Position numbers and translations under genes: made by a program. From positions 55,707,853 through 55,771,852 of the forward strand of contig NC_079322.1 of the NCBI RefSeq assembly GCF_029931775.1: DNA of 64,000 bases, written 5' to 3'. Below the pieces are notes generated by a model that made no database searches, had not been told where the DNA came from, and saw only the letters and a list, made by a program, of their open reading frames with translations. Source of the stretch: Euleptes europaea. Lineage: Eukaryota > Chordata > Lepidosauria > Squamata > Sphaerodactylidae. How positions within the stretch are numbered: position 1 is the stretch's first letter; each line of letters begins with the position of its first letter. Below, in pieces: positions 1 through 13,100 of the stretch.

Positions 1-242
1 AAGGAGTCTCAAACCGGCTTACAATTGCCTTCCCTTCCTCTGCCCACAACAGGCACTTTGTGATGAAGGTGGGGCTAAGAGAGTTTGGAGAGAACTGTGA
101 CTGGCCCAAGATCACCTAGCAGGCTTCATGTGGAGATTGGGGAAACCAACCCGGTTCACCAGATTAGTCTGCTGCTCATGTGGAGGGGGGACTCAAACCC
201 GGTTCTCCAGATTAGAGTCCACCACTCTTAACCACTACCCCA
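1..242 (-). repeat. Sauria SINE, cut by the window edge
   Basis: Read on the minus strand it has the tRNA-like head (AGTGGTTAAGAGTGGTGGA), the two AACCGGGTT blocks and the GTAAGCCGGTTTGAGACTCC body of the squamate Sauria SINE. The TTC tail lies beyond the window start. Confidence 0.85.
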
Positions 243-635
243 TGTTTACAATCCAAATGACTAATGACCCAGAATGGAGCGCTTGGTGTGCAGGTCAGCT
301 GTTTACATCAGCATGCCTCATCTTTATCATGGCAGAACAACCTTCACCATTCAGAAACTAATTAATTTATCCCTATCTGCCAGTAGTTTTAATTTATCCT
401 GACCCGACCTTCCTGGGAAACAAGATATAATTGTCATTATCATTGTTTTTCAGTCCACTTCACTTTTGTTGCTGCGGTTGTTGATTCTTTTATCCTTTTC
501 TAGCATTTATAACTACATGGCATTTCTGTGCAAATTCTTTGCAAATATTGTTGAAAGATGTGTACATTTTTATGGGGGAAATCTGGCACAAGAAAATTAT
601 GTTGAAAAATAAAGAATCAGGGGTTTGTCCCTCAC

Positions 636-812
636 AAGAGAATTGTGGTATAGTGGTTAGACTCATGTTCAAATACCCACTCTGCCATGGAAACTTGCTG
701 GGTAACCGAGGTAACTCTCTCTCTCTTGGACTAACCTACCTCAAAAGGTTTTTGTGAAATGGAGGAGAGGAGATTTATGTAAGCCACTTTGGGTATACAT
801 TAAGTAAATGAT
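636..812 (+). repeat. tRNA-derived SINE, second subtype, partial
   Basis: It contains GTGGTATAGTGGTTAGACT (A-box-like), CTCTGCCATGGAAACTTGCTGGGT and GTAAGCCACTTTGGGTATA. The same body occurs at 10413, 22038 and 30009. The copy is diverged and its head is shortened. Confidence 0.75.
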
Positions 813-1574
813 TATATAAGATAAACAGAATCAAAATGGGCATAGTTAAATAGAAATTGATCAGTCAGACAGGCATTAAGATTCACAGGCTCAACAACAA
901 GTCATTCTTGCAGAAACAGCCAAAATTAGTGTTGTTGTTTTTAAGGATTTCTAAACCATATGAGCACTATGCCATGAAAAATTATGTATAGACTTTTACT
1001 AAATACAAACAAAATGTCTTGTTACTGAACATACTGCTGTTTTTCACAGCAATGTGTTAAGAGATTTGGGAGCTCTGTATGGCAAATTATCACCAGACTG
1101 GAGATGTTACAGTACCATAGAATATAAATCTGTGCCATTATATGGAACACAAAGGTTTAATTGTGGCCCTGTGTGTACTAACAAGCAGATCCCATTAAAC
1201 AAATCACAACAGCTTATGCTATGCATTTGTACAATATTTCTGCCTTGTTATGATTTCCATAAATATCACATTACAATTAATGCAGGTTTTGGGATTGCCA
1301 ATGAAATGCAAATCTCACTCTTGCACAAATGTGTAGATTATTTTCTGCAACAACAATATTTCCGTATTATTGCAGCAAGAACACTCCCCTGCAAAAATGA
1401 ACAAAAGAGTATGAAAAAAATACAAGACAGTGGTACCGTTAACTGTCTTCAGGAGAAATTTATCAAAATATTACAATAACACCTTGGTCCTGCATTGAAA
1501 AGTCTTTCTGTTCTGTGCCTCTGTAAACTGCAGAATTAAAACAAAACAACAACATGTAGGCTATGAGTAAATAG
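813..1574. other. AT-rich intergenic DNA, nothing recognised
   Basis: This stretch holds a 141-codon open frame (1054-1479) with no family motif, and no repeat that I recognise. It is downstream of the putative HACD1 3' end. Confidence 0.5.
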
Positions 1575-4072
1575 TTTATTTAAAGTGCATTTTTTGGCAC
1601 AGTATCTGTATAAATCATCTTAAACATTTCCTTCTTAAAGTACACTCAGAAATATCAGCATTCTGTGCAAAATCAGAACTCCTGAGTGCAAGATGTGGTA
1701 TTGTTTAATATTGGATGTACAAAATGGTAAAAAAGAATACCTACAATATTTCCTTGTTTACTGTTCGACAACATCCTCAAGTTAAACAACAGCGTACATG
1801 AGAACCACCAAATATTTGTATTCAGAGCACAGTTGCAGCATGTCCAAATTAGATCAGCAAGATGATGAGGCACAGCATAAACTTATGCATTAATAAATTA
1901 AAATGCTAGAAAGAAAGACAACTCTATTCACCATCCACAAAAAGTAGATCTTTCCATGTAGTTCTCTGTAATTCTGAAACATGTACCAAAAGCTGCCTGG
2001 ATATTTTGTAAGAAACAGTTTCGATTTCTAAAAAGAAAGTTTGGATTACACAAGGACTGGAAAACATAATTGACGCAATTTAAGAGCTTTTAATCTAAAC
2101 ATGAGTTTGCATTCAAGTACATAAATGATAGCTGAGCAACTTTGTAGGTTACTATATCAAAGTACTTCAAACTTATGCAGCATGAAAAAATGGTTAGAGC
2201 ACCTTTGATCACTTTATTGTAGGAAACCCCCTCCCCACAAAATAAAGTTGTTATATTGCCAGAAAAACTGTTACAGTAACAAGTGCACCTTTAATGAATT
2301 TTTCAGGAAAATTCTTGTAAATATATAAACTTTGAAGGATTTGACAAAAAATGAAATACATTTGAAGAAAAATGCAAACCAATTCCAATCCCCACATCAT
2401 GGCTTGGATCGAAAAACCCTGCTGTAGAAAGCACTTCTACTCTTGCCAAGAGGAAGGTCACCAGTTCTCTTCTCCATCCATAAACTTCCTCCTTCAAAAG
2501 CTGGACTGGAGGGTTTCCTAAACCTCTGGAGCCAATTTTAAGGCATGGGAGAGGGTGCAGATGGGGGAAGAAAGCTGGCAATCTCATTCAAGTCCTTATC
2601 ATTCCCTACATGTGTTTTATTCAGCATTGTTTGAGGTTTCTTTAAGGTACAATGGCTGAGTGCAATTTTTGACATCTTCCTTTGAACAACAGGACATCCA
2701 TTTCAGCAATGTGGCAGTACAAAGCTGCCTTGAGCATAGGGAACTAGTTGTGAGATTTTTTGGGGGGAGGATCCCTGAGAGATTTTTGGGAGGGATCCCT
2801 TTTAAATGTTAAACTGGCAGGGTTTAAGAACAGGTTGTTAAATAAACCTTCTGTGATAAAGGAAACTAATTTGTCCTGGACTGCTATTACATACGAACAA
2901 ATAAACCAAGTTTGGGCACACTTTTCAACTTATTTACAAAAAAAAACCCCTACTCATTTAAAACAGTGGACAGTATAGTATATATTAGCAATTTATCTTA
3001 AATGGGCAATTACTTGTAGAGAGCTTCTTAAATTATGGCTGTACTTAAGACCGAGCTCACTCTGTAATTTACAGAGTGATTCACAGATTGTCTTTATGTA
3101 ATCTTGATGAAATACAATACTGTGGGCAAAGACAGACACTGAAAGTAAGATGGAGGCGACTGCTGAAGTTACCCTTGTCACTTCCAGGTAGCTCTACAAA
3201 TCTCCAGGAACAATATGGTCAGAACTTCCGGTAAGCTGCTGAGGCCTTATTTTTCTTTTACATTTTTCTCCCCAGGACAATCGAGGCCCCCCTTCAGCCC
3301 CAGCTTCTGCCCACTGATCAGCTGAGCATCAGCAGGCTAAGGCTAGCAGAAGAAAAGAGCAAGAGTCCAGTAGCACTTTAAAGACTAACAAAATTTCTGG
3401 CAGGGTATGACCTGTGGCTCACGAAAGCTCATACCCTGCCAGAAATTTTGTTAGTCTTTAAGGTGCTACTGGACTCTTGCTCTTTTCTGCTGCTAGTGAC
3501 AGACTAACACGGCTACCCATCGCAGGCTAAGGCTGCAATTGACAGAAGCTCTCTTGCTATAAGTGGGCAAATGGGAATCCTAATCATTCCCCAGTGCCTC
3601 CTGACAAGTATACCTGGTGCAGTGTACAAGGAGCTACATCTGGAAGAGGGTAGGAAGGCTTGTTTTTCAGATATGCATATAATCACTTACAGTACGCATG
3701 GACTTCTCTGGTTCCATGCTGGGACATACCTAACCTTATAAGTTATAATTTTCAGAATAGTGACTGTCCCATACAGTCAAGGCTCTCTTGAAAATATGAT
3801 CAAAGGCTTCTTAAACAGCCCATGTAACCACAATATTTTGAAGTTTCTTATACTGGGAACCATGTAACTTGTCTAAAAGCAAACAGAGGAAGGGAAAACA
3901 CAAAGTTGAAAAGTGAATTCTGAAAATACTGCTGTTACAAAATAGTATGATCTAGACTTATTTTGTGCACTAGTTAGTCTTGTTCCATGACTTCAAACTT
4001 GGACTTGTGCAACACAATATAGATTTGGTTTGTTACTCTGAAAAAAAACTTCACTAGGATTACAGGGTTGTT
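1575..4072 (-). other. Putative HACD1 3' UTR and downstream flank
   Basis: After the HACD1 stop the minus strand runs for about 2.5 kb without another recognisable gene. Candidate AATAAA signals on the minus strand lie at 2213-2218 and 1575-1580. A foldback repeat sits at 3345-3521. Which signal is used cannot be told from sequence; the 3' end could be much nearer the stop. Confidence 0.35.
3345..3521. repeat. Family A foldback copy, inverted arms with 13-bp target duplication
   Basis: Arms of about 52 bp at 3359-3410 and 3429-3480 are inverted copies of one repeat (AGAGTCCAGTAGCAC against GTGCTACTGGACTCT), so the insert can fold into a long hairpin. GCAGGCTAAGGCT flanks it at 3332-3344 and 3522-3534 as a perfect 13-bp direct repeat. 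Related single-arm copies are at 8436, 20950, 26296 and 61488. Confidence 0.85.
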
Positions 4073-4155
4073 TTAATCGTCCTTTTCTACAATCACTTCA
4101 CCATGAAGCACTTTTCTTCTCTGACGTAGCATGTGGAAGTACAATTGTGGAAACA
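4073..4155 (-). CDS. HACD1: HACD1 coding exon 7 with stop codon
   Basis: It encodes residues 222-248, [20 protein letters not shown] followed by VIVEKDD and a TAA stop at 4073-4075. The acceptor is TTTGACAG. The basic RQRRK stretch follows the last membrane segment. Confidence 0.95.
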
Positions 4156-7100
4156 CTGTCAAAGAAGAAAAAGAAAGGAACATGTCAAAATGGACAAAGC
4201 ATCATTAGCGCATAAAGGGTAGAAGCAAATTTACTGAGAAGGATGACAGGGGTCTGGGGCCCTAGTTAACTTGAACGTGTTTGGAGGGAAGCAAGGCACC
4301 ACATTCAGCAGCAACTTCCCAATGTTCTTACCCCTTCCCCCAATTTTCCTTCTCTTTCTTTAAATGAGTTTGTGTGGCGATGACCATAACCTAAGATAAT
4401 TACCCAGCCTACATACATAAGCACAAAGTCATGTCATTTTTCATATGAAATTTGGGTTTGGTCTGGGTGATAGGGTTGCCATGCCTGGCCCCCAGTGGGA
4501 GCCCAGGGGGGCAGAGAAATGAGGGGGTGGCCATAGGCAACAATGTGACATCACTTCTGGGGAAAACCTGGAAGTGACATCAATCCTCTCTAGGAATTGC
4601 TGGAAACTCTGTAGCAAAACTATGGCATTTCTGCTGATTCCTAGAGAGGACTGACATCACTTCTAGGTTTTCCCCAGAAGTGATATCACACATAAGCCCA
4701 ACAGCCTTTTCTTTAAAAAATTATCCTGCCACCACTCTGAGTTGTGCAAGAAACTAGAGCCGGGGTTAGGGAATTCCCACCCCACTGGAAAACTGGCAAC
4801 CCTCCTAGGTGGTCTGAGACAGTGCCAGTGGAATCTTTGTAATAGGAGGATTCATGTGACTCTGAGTAGAATACACAAGATGGCTAGAGGGAACTTAACT
4901 GAAAAAAATTAATTTGTTTTAGTTTATTATGCATTACTATTTGGCAAAATTGTTCTCCATGTTATTAAGAAGTTGGAGTGGGATCATTATTATCTTGATG
5001 ACTGTTTAATGATTAAGTATGCCATTCTCAGCTCTTTGGAAGTAGGACAGAATACAAAATGTGGTTACTGCTATTATTAATAAACAAAGCCTTACTCCAT
5101 TGTTATTAAAATAGACAATATACCACTGAAAACAGAATGATTATATATGTATCTACTGAAACCTACATGGTACATAGGAGGCCATGACGATGAGCAGGAA
5201 GTAGTAATAGTCGAAAGAGACGTTATACTTGTTGGGAAGCCTCACTGAAAACATGCCTGATCTCTTCACATAAGGTAAGGCAGCATAAATAGTTAGAAGT
5301 TCACCGACAACTCCCACAGGATATAAAATGATGAAAAAATTGTACCTGGAATAAATCAATCAATAGTTACATAACTCCAAGAATTTTCTCTGAATATCTC
5401 ACTTTTCTGCTTTGGTTATTAAACAGCACACCAATGACACTTAGCTTTTGAATAGCGCTTTCAAAGTCCACTGACTTTGATAGACTTAGAAGGGTGTAAC
5501 TCTGCTTAGGATTGCACTGTCAGCATTCAGAGTAACTCACAGTAGAAGGATATGTCAGGTAGGCTAGTATTACTATAGTTAATACTGAAGTTGCTGGGCC
5601 CCGTATCAATTACGAAAGCAGTGAAACCAGGCCTCCCACAGACACGGTATGGGAATCTGCATAGTATGGGGGTTTCCCATTCATGTAGAAAAAACAGCAT
5701 CATAAATGAACCAAGAACACCCCCACACACACCAAACACAATTTGATGAAGCCTGAATAGGGTCCAGGTGCACCGAACATTGAGAGCAGTTGAGTCAGGT
5801 AGAATAAAAAGAGGGAGAAGGTCGCTCAAGTTTTTGAGACCAATCAGAATACCGGAGGGGGAGATTTTTGGGGAATGAATGAAGATTTCCAAGTGTTTCC
5901 TCAACACCATTTTTCCCCCCTGGTCCACAGTTTATCCTGCCCGCATTGCAACTGGGGGGGGGGGGCAAAAAGTGGCTCGCTTAAGACTACTTAGTAGATT
6001 TCTGGTTGAGGTAAATTTTAAACTGATGAGTTCCCAGATCACTGTTAGACACTATGCTATATTTCTTATGAACCAAGGAAAATACAATGAAAGACACAGG
6101 TCTTGGGAAATTTCAGCTGCTTTGGGGAAATGTATTGGTTATCTGAGGCACTGAAAACCATTTTTTATCACTACCATGAAGCGTTTTCATACAAGGTAAA
6201 CCATGCAATTGCAGACACCCATGAAAAACTCTCAACAAGCCCTATGTGCAATCCTATCCAGAATTCCTCCAGTTTAAGCCCACTGATTTCAATGGACTTC
6301 ATCTCTGCATAGGACTGCATCGTAACGAAACTAAAATGTTTGTTTGAAGACCAAGCTGGGTTATTAACCACACACTCAGCTCTCACAGCTAATTCTGCAT
6401 GCATGCAATTAGCATGCACAGAACAATGAGAAACTAAACTGCAAAACATTCTCCACCTGGCCCATTTTATGAAGTATGGCAAGTGGTTGAGCATATTGAA
6501 TGTGTAGAAGGAATATCGAGTGATCTCTGTCACAGTCCATACCACCAGAAAAAGAATAACGCTCTCCTCGTTCTGGATCTGTGGAAGTATAAGGAAGCAA
6601 CATTTTCTGCATCTTTATTTGCAAGGAAAAAAATTAAAATAGATTCTCTCAAGACAATGCACCAAAACCAGTATTTGGCTCCTGCTGCTCTACATCCAAC
6701 ATTCATACTGAAGAACTGCTCACCGAATGGAAAAAGAAAGTAGGAAAATCACACATACAAGAAATACACTAAACAACTCAGAGTGTATTTCCATCAACCA
6801 TTTAAATTAGCATCTCAAACAGATCATATTTTGCCTAACTGAATTGGCACTGTTTACATAATTGACCCAACTTTCAACAGGGACACTATTTTTGTTTGCA
6901 TATCTACTCTGGGCATTCACAACAGGTTTCAAACGGACCACATTTCTGTCATCTTCTAAAATTCCCCCATTTAATAGAATGCTGCAGGTTTCTCCTTCTC
7001 CTACATAGGTTTAGTTTCTGGTACATTATGGCTGCAATCCTAACGGCACTTCCCTTGGAGTAATTCCCATATAATAAAATGGGACTTACTTCTGAATAGA

Positions 7101-10100
7101 CCTGCTTGGGATAATCTCTAAGTCTGCAGTCCTAAACGCACTTAGCAAGAAGTAAGTTTCATTGAACTAAAGTCCTGTGGACCTCAGCAGGACATACTTT
7201 CAAGTAAACACGAGTAGAACTGAGCTGCATAGGACTTTATTTTGTCCTGTGTAATCTAAAGGAGGTGGCAAACTGAAAAAGGACAGCTGGTATCAAGGAC
7301 CTAGCCGGAGCAACTTCAGGGATCACAATCAAATGTTTGCCTACTAAGAAGTAAATCCCACTATGTTCGATGGTACTTATGCTTTGTACCAGTGTTTATG
7401 CTTGGTACCAGTAGTACCTATGCTTGTCTACTAAGAAGTACTGAACACAGTACTGTGGAACACAGGCAGGATGGTGCTGCTGCACTCGTCTTGTTAGTGG
7501 CTTCCTAGAGGCACCTGGTTGGCCACTGTGTGAACAGACTGCTGGACTTGATGGGCTTTGGTCTGATCCAGCAGGGCCTTTATGTTCTTGTGTTCTAAGT
7601 AAGTGTTCAGTGATACTTGTTCCCTGGTAAATGTGCATAAGAGTGTACCCTTACATAGGACCCAGGCCAGAATTACTGTACGCTCATCTACAGCATGTTA
7701 AATGTCTGAGTCATTGAACTGCCTCAGCAGGTAGCATATATTTACCCACTACATCAAGACATCAGGTTGTACCAAACAACAGAGGTAATAAGCAACAGCA
7801 AATTAATGTCCAACTCTGCGAAGAAGGTGAGTGGGTATCTATTTATTACCTTCTGAGAAGAGGAATTACAGACAAGTAATTTTCTTTTCGTTAAAATGGA
7901 AAGAATTTTGTAATAGACTTCCATGCCTGAAGACTAATAAAAGCTCCAGGGATTCTGTGAAATAAAATATAGTGATACAGATTTTTGTTACAAGTACAGA
8001 AAAGAAGACTGTAATTGCTTCTTAACAAAGTGCACCAGTGACAAAACTCAAAAAAAAATCACATTTTCAGACATACCAAGCATTTTCAAGTATAACATAA
8101 AGTCAGGGAACAGCACCAGCTGTTCATCACTGCTGTAAATCAGGCTGTCGGAATATTGTTTATTGAAATTTAATTTGTTTTGTTAACAGGTATTTTTACA
8201 CGACTCTGAATTTTTAGTGTATTGTTAGCACCAGCCTAGCCTGAGCTTCTCAGAGCTCAGAAGCTTAAGCAAGGTCAGCCCTGGTTAGTATTTGGGTGGG
8301 AGATCACCAAGGAAGACCAGTGTTAGGCAGAGGCAGGCAGTGGCAAGGAAACTCTGCTCCTCTCTTGCCTTGAAAACTCCACGAGGGTCTCCATTAGTCA
8401 GTTGAAACTTGACAGTGTTATTATTACTATTGCTAATTCACAGTGGGTAGCCGTGTTAGTCTGTCTGCAGTAGTAGAAAAGAGCAAGAGTCCAGTAGCAC
8501 CTTAAAGACTAACAAAAATATTTTCTGGCAGGGTATGAGCTTTCGTGAGCCACAGCTCACTTCTTCAGATACTACTATTGCTATTATTATTATCCACCTA
8601 AAATTCTCAAGAAAGGTTAATATATACATTTGTGAGGGAGGTATTTTTGAAATCTATGTCTATTATAACATTATTGTATAATGAGATTGTACAAAACTCC
8701 CATCTCCAACATGGATAGATGGATAAACATATGAGATTTTCCGTAATGCCTTATTCACAGAAGGCAATAAAGAAATGCCATTTATATATGGGGATCCAAA
8801 CAAAGCAAAACAGAGAACCATGGCACATTTGTTTAAAGACAGAAAGGTTAGATTTTTGCCCAGTTCTCTTCAACCATGCTGCTCATGGAAGCTGTTCTGT
8901 TAAATACTGAGTTATATTTATTTTAACTAATAGTTTGTCCTCCCTGATTAAGGATATGCTCAATTTAGGTGCCTGTGATTTCCAATTTTATATTTTGTGT
9001 GCACAATGTGTGATGACTTCACAATATTTAGCACATTAACACTTTTAAGCGACACAACACAAATCCCATGCATGCACATCAGAACACAATGACAGCCAAC
9101 TACACAGCCAAATAAACAAAACAAGTAAAGGGGGAAATGTTTCTCATTTTCAACTTGAATTGAAAGGGTAACCTTCCAAGCTACAATTAATTTGTTGATG
9201 CTGTCATCAGTGTAATTAGTGTCGGACTCTGATCTGGAGAACCGGGTTTGATTTCCCACTCCTCCATGAGTGGTGGAGGCTAATCAGATGAACTTGATTT
9301 GTTTCCCCACTCCTACACACAAAGCCAGCTGGGTGACCTAGGGCAAGTTACAGCTCTCTTCGAGCTCTCTCAGCCCCACCTACCTCACAGGGTGTCTGTT
9401 GTGGGGAGGGGAAGGGAAGGTGATTGTAAGCCGGTTTGAGTCTCCCTTGTGGTAGAGAAAGTCCGCATATAAAAACCAACTCTTCTTCTTCTTCCTACCC
9501 TGCCATGGAAGCGTGTTGGGTGACCAGTAACACTCTCTCCTCCTAACCTACCTCACAGGGAAGTTGAGAAGTGGAAAACAGAACAATGTAAGCCACTGTG
9601 GCTCAGAGCAGATCATACATTACACAGCACCAGAAGGACAGGGCATTCTTTCCCCACACTTTTTGCATAACTTATCAAAGGATGCATCATCAAAATATCC
9701 ACTTTATGGGCAAGACAAGTCGCTTCAGTGACAAGTGATTAAAAACTGTACTTCAGCATTGAAAACACTGGAAGGCATGTCATGCATCTCATCTTATTTG
9801 TCCCTCAGGCTCAGGTGTAGTGGTTAAGAGCAGTGGCCGCTAAACTGGTCAACTGGGTTTGATTCCCCACTCCTCCACATGAGCGGCGAACTCTAATCTG
9901 GTGAACTGGGTTGGTTTCCCAGCTGGGTGACCTCAGACTAGTCACAGTTCTCTTCAAACTCTCTCAGCTTCATCTACCTCACAAGGTGTCTGTTGCGGTG
10001 AAACAAAGGGCAGGAGATTGTAAGCTGGTTTGATTCTCCTTAAAAGGTAGAGAAAATTGGCATATAAAAACCAACTCTTCTTCTTCTTCTGTACTGGAGA

Positions 10101-13100
10101 GGCTTTCTTAACCTTTCCGTCTCACAGCCCCTCCACATAGAACAGGGGGGCCCCAGTTTTTGTAAGCCTGTGGGGCCTTCTTGACTTCTGAGGAGTGCAC
10201 GCTGCTGCAAAATGACTGTCACGGAGGCTGGGGCCAAGCACAAGAGTTTGGAAGCAGGTTGTAAAGTGGAAGCAGCTGTTTCTGAATGGGGGGGGGGGCC
10301 CTCCCTGCAGACCCAAAGATGATGCCTGCTGGGTTCCTCTGAAGCCCCTCCTACTCCAGTGAGGAAACCAGGCCTGACCACTGGACTTATTTCGCCATGT
10401 CGTGAGGATAAATGGAGGAGAGGAAACCGTGGTGTAGTGGTTAAGGTATTAGAGTAGAATATGGTAAACTAAGGTTCAAATCCCCATTCTGCCATGGAAG
10501 CTTGCTGGGCAACTTTGGGCCAGTCACACATTCTCAGGCTAACCTACATCACAGGGTTGTCATGAGGATAAAATGGAGGAGAAGAGAATGATGTAAGCCG
10601 CTTTGGGTCCCCATCAGGAAAGAAGAGACAGATATATATAAAGTAAATAAATAAATACATGTTGTAAACCACTGAGGAAGAGATACCTTAGAGAAAAAGG
10701 ACATGGGCACCTGGAAACCCATCAGTGGGCACCATACTGGGAGTCCCTGACACAGACAGACTCTATTCCTGATTTACCTGGTCCTGTTTCCTACCAGCCA
10801 GAGTTCCCACGGATTTAGTATCTTCTCTACTGCTGCTATGCTGTGCAATGTGAATGGAAAACCTAAATCTATACAGGCTACACTATTTGGGAAAAGCAAT
10901 AACCACTCCCAACAAGTGCAATGAGAACTAAGTCCCATTCAACAGTTTAGCTTAACCTTAATATGTTGCTCTGTTATGGGGAGGGACTGTCCTTGAATTC
11001 AAGTGTGCTACAAAGACAGGACACAGAAGACAATAAGATATACAAGACAGTCCAAGAATTCGGAGCAGCAAGCAAGAATGAAGGAATAAGGCGGTTGCCT
11101 TTTGTTCTACATAAGCAAGTAGACTTGTGCCACCTTCTGGTGAGACAGTTTAATGGCTCAGCTCTTTCTTTTTTAAAAAAAGCACAGACAGGTGAGGAGA
11201 ACTGACCTAAAGCTAGCATTCATTCAGGCTGTCAACATCAAAAAAAACTTTCAAATAGCTACAACGATGACTCCACTGGGAGACAAATTATGTGGGATGT
11301 TGAAAAGCATCTGCTGAAAAGTGCTGTGTGCCATCCAGGCAAAGTTAAGCACTTTTCAGCACTTAGTGATTTCCAACAGGAGATAATTCAGAACGTTTAA
11401 TTCTCCTAATAAATTCAATAGGACTGAAAAATTCTTATCTTTAACTGTAGAACAGCTACTCTAGCAAGCATTGGGATTTTGGAATATTAATGCATCACGT
11501 CAAACCAGTAATGGATGCTAACTGCTTCCAAAGAAACCCACAAAGAATGCACAGCTCTATTTATTTCCAGAGCCCAGCAGCCAGAAGCCCAGGGATAACC
11601 TGACATGCTAAAGCATGGCATTGCATCCTAGCAAATCTTCATCTGATAGCCAGCGACCATTCTGAAAGTTTATGGATAGTTGCATTTCTGAGCTGTTACA
11701 CACTTGACACTGAGAGACACTGTCCTTCAGTGTTACTCCTCTGAAGATGCTGGCCACAGCTGCTGGCGAAACGTCAGGAAAGAAAATACCAAGACCACGG
11801 TTACACAGCCCGGATAACCTACGAGAACCAATGTTATTTAGTTGTTCCCTGAAAGAGTTTTCCTCTTAGTTCATACATAGATTTTGGGTGAATTTTTCTT
11901 TAAAAATCTGAATGTATGAACTATGCTGGATTCCCTGTAGTCACATGCATATATAAATAAACCTAACAACCCTAGCTAAGATCGCACAAAGGCTGAGTAT
12001 TCAAGAGTATCTCAGAAGCCTATTTTTAAAAAGCATCTGTTACTCAAGCTATTATCCCAAAGTCTGCTAGACTTTCATTGTAAGTGAATCGTTACATACC
12101 ACAATTAACATCTCTGAAGTGACATATCCTAATCTAATGCAACCAAATGCAAAGTGTGATTTTATTAACCACAAGGAATTCTGTTTCTAAATTTCTCTCT
12201 GCAGGAAGATCAACCCTTAAATTACTTGAATGTTTAATTTAGTTCATGAGGTTTCTAGAACAGATAGTTCTTTCAAATTGTCTTCCGTATTACACATATA
12301 CATTTAAATTGCCTTCTGTCCAAGTAAAAATGACCTGACCAAATCATTTTTATAATTTGCACCCCAGTACCTTTTGCTATAAAAGTGGGCTCTAGTTCAC
12401 AAAAACCTATGCTAGAGTGGAAATTAATTGTTCTTTACAGTACTGTAACATTCCTGTTTATTTCCCGATTAAGAGTCTAGTAGCACCTGACAGATCAACA
12501 AGATTTTTGGGGGTATGAGCTTTCGAGAGCCAAAGCTCCCTTTTTCTTTTCTACTTTGAAAATAAATAAATAAAAGAATGCAATCAATGCAAACTAGGAA
12601 AACACCTGTGTAAAATATAATTCACTTAAGGCTTTTCTACTTAGCCCATTCAACAAGTGCTAATTTTAAGTTCTCTCTGGGAACAGGAATGGCTGACAGC
12701 TGGGTGAATAGGTTGACGAACAGACATGCCAGCCTTTGATCTTGCTTAACAGACAGAGCAAACCAGGCAGCAAGCCAAGGTAGCTCGCATATCCATCTCC
12801 AGTGGCTTTTAAGTCCTCATCTCCCATGTGTGAAGCAGACACAACTGAGGAACTCTGTGAAGTTCCACCTGCAGCTCTGTTCACAGTCCTCATTCATTGG
12901 GGATTTCTACTGACCTGTAGAAGATGTGCCCATGATGATTTTTAAAAGACTATTACTTGCCCACAAACATGCTTTGCTACCTCTGTCAAACAGGTTCTTT
13001 CTTTGACCAGTGGAGACAAAGATTTTTTTTAAAAAAAATCTCTGACACTTACCTGCTTTATACTATGCGTAATGAACCACACCATGAAGATTCTGGAACT

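Larger units (their letters stand above)
10663..13052. other. HACD1 intron 4, part near exon 4
   Basis: Apart from the family B unit (11690) and a family A fragment (12466), this intron stretch shows no genes or repeats I can name. Confidence 0.5.

Noticed and set aside
1054-1479. 141-codon open frame on the plus strand
   Set aside because: No family motif, AT-rich composition like its surroundings, and no splice-site or repeat context that would support a gene.
5527-5928. 133-codon minus-strand frame with a hydrophobic stretch in HACD1 intron 5
   Set aside because: It lies between two confirmed HACD1 exons, does not match the family, and would disrupt the 747-nt frame if included.
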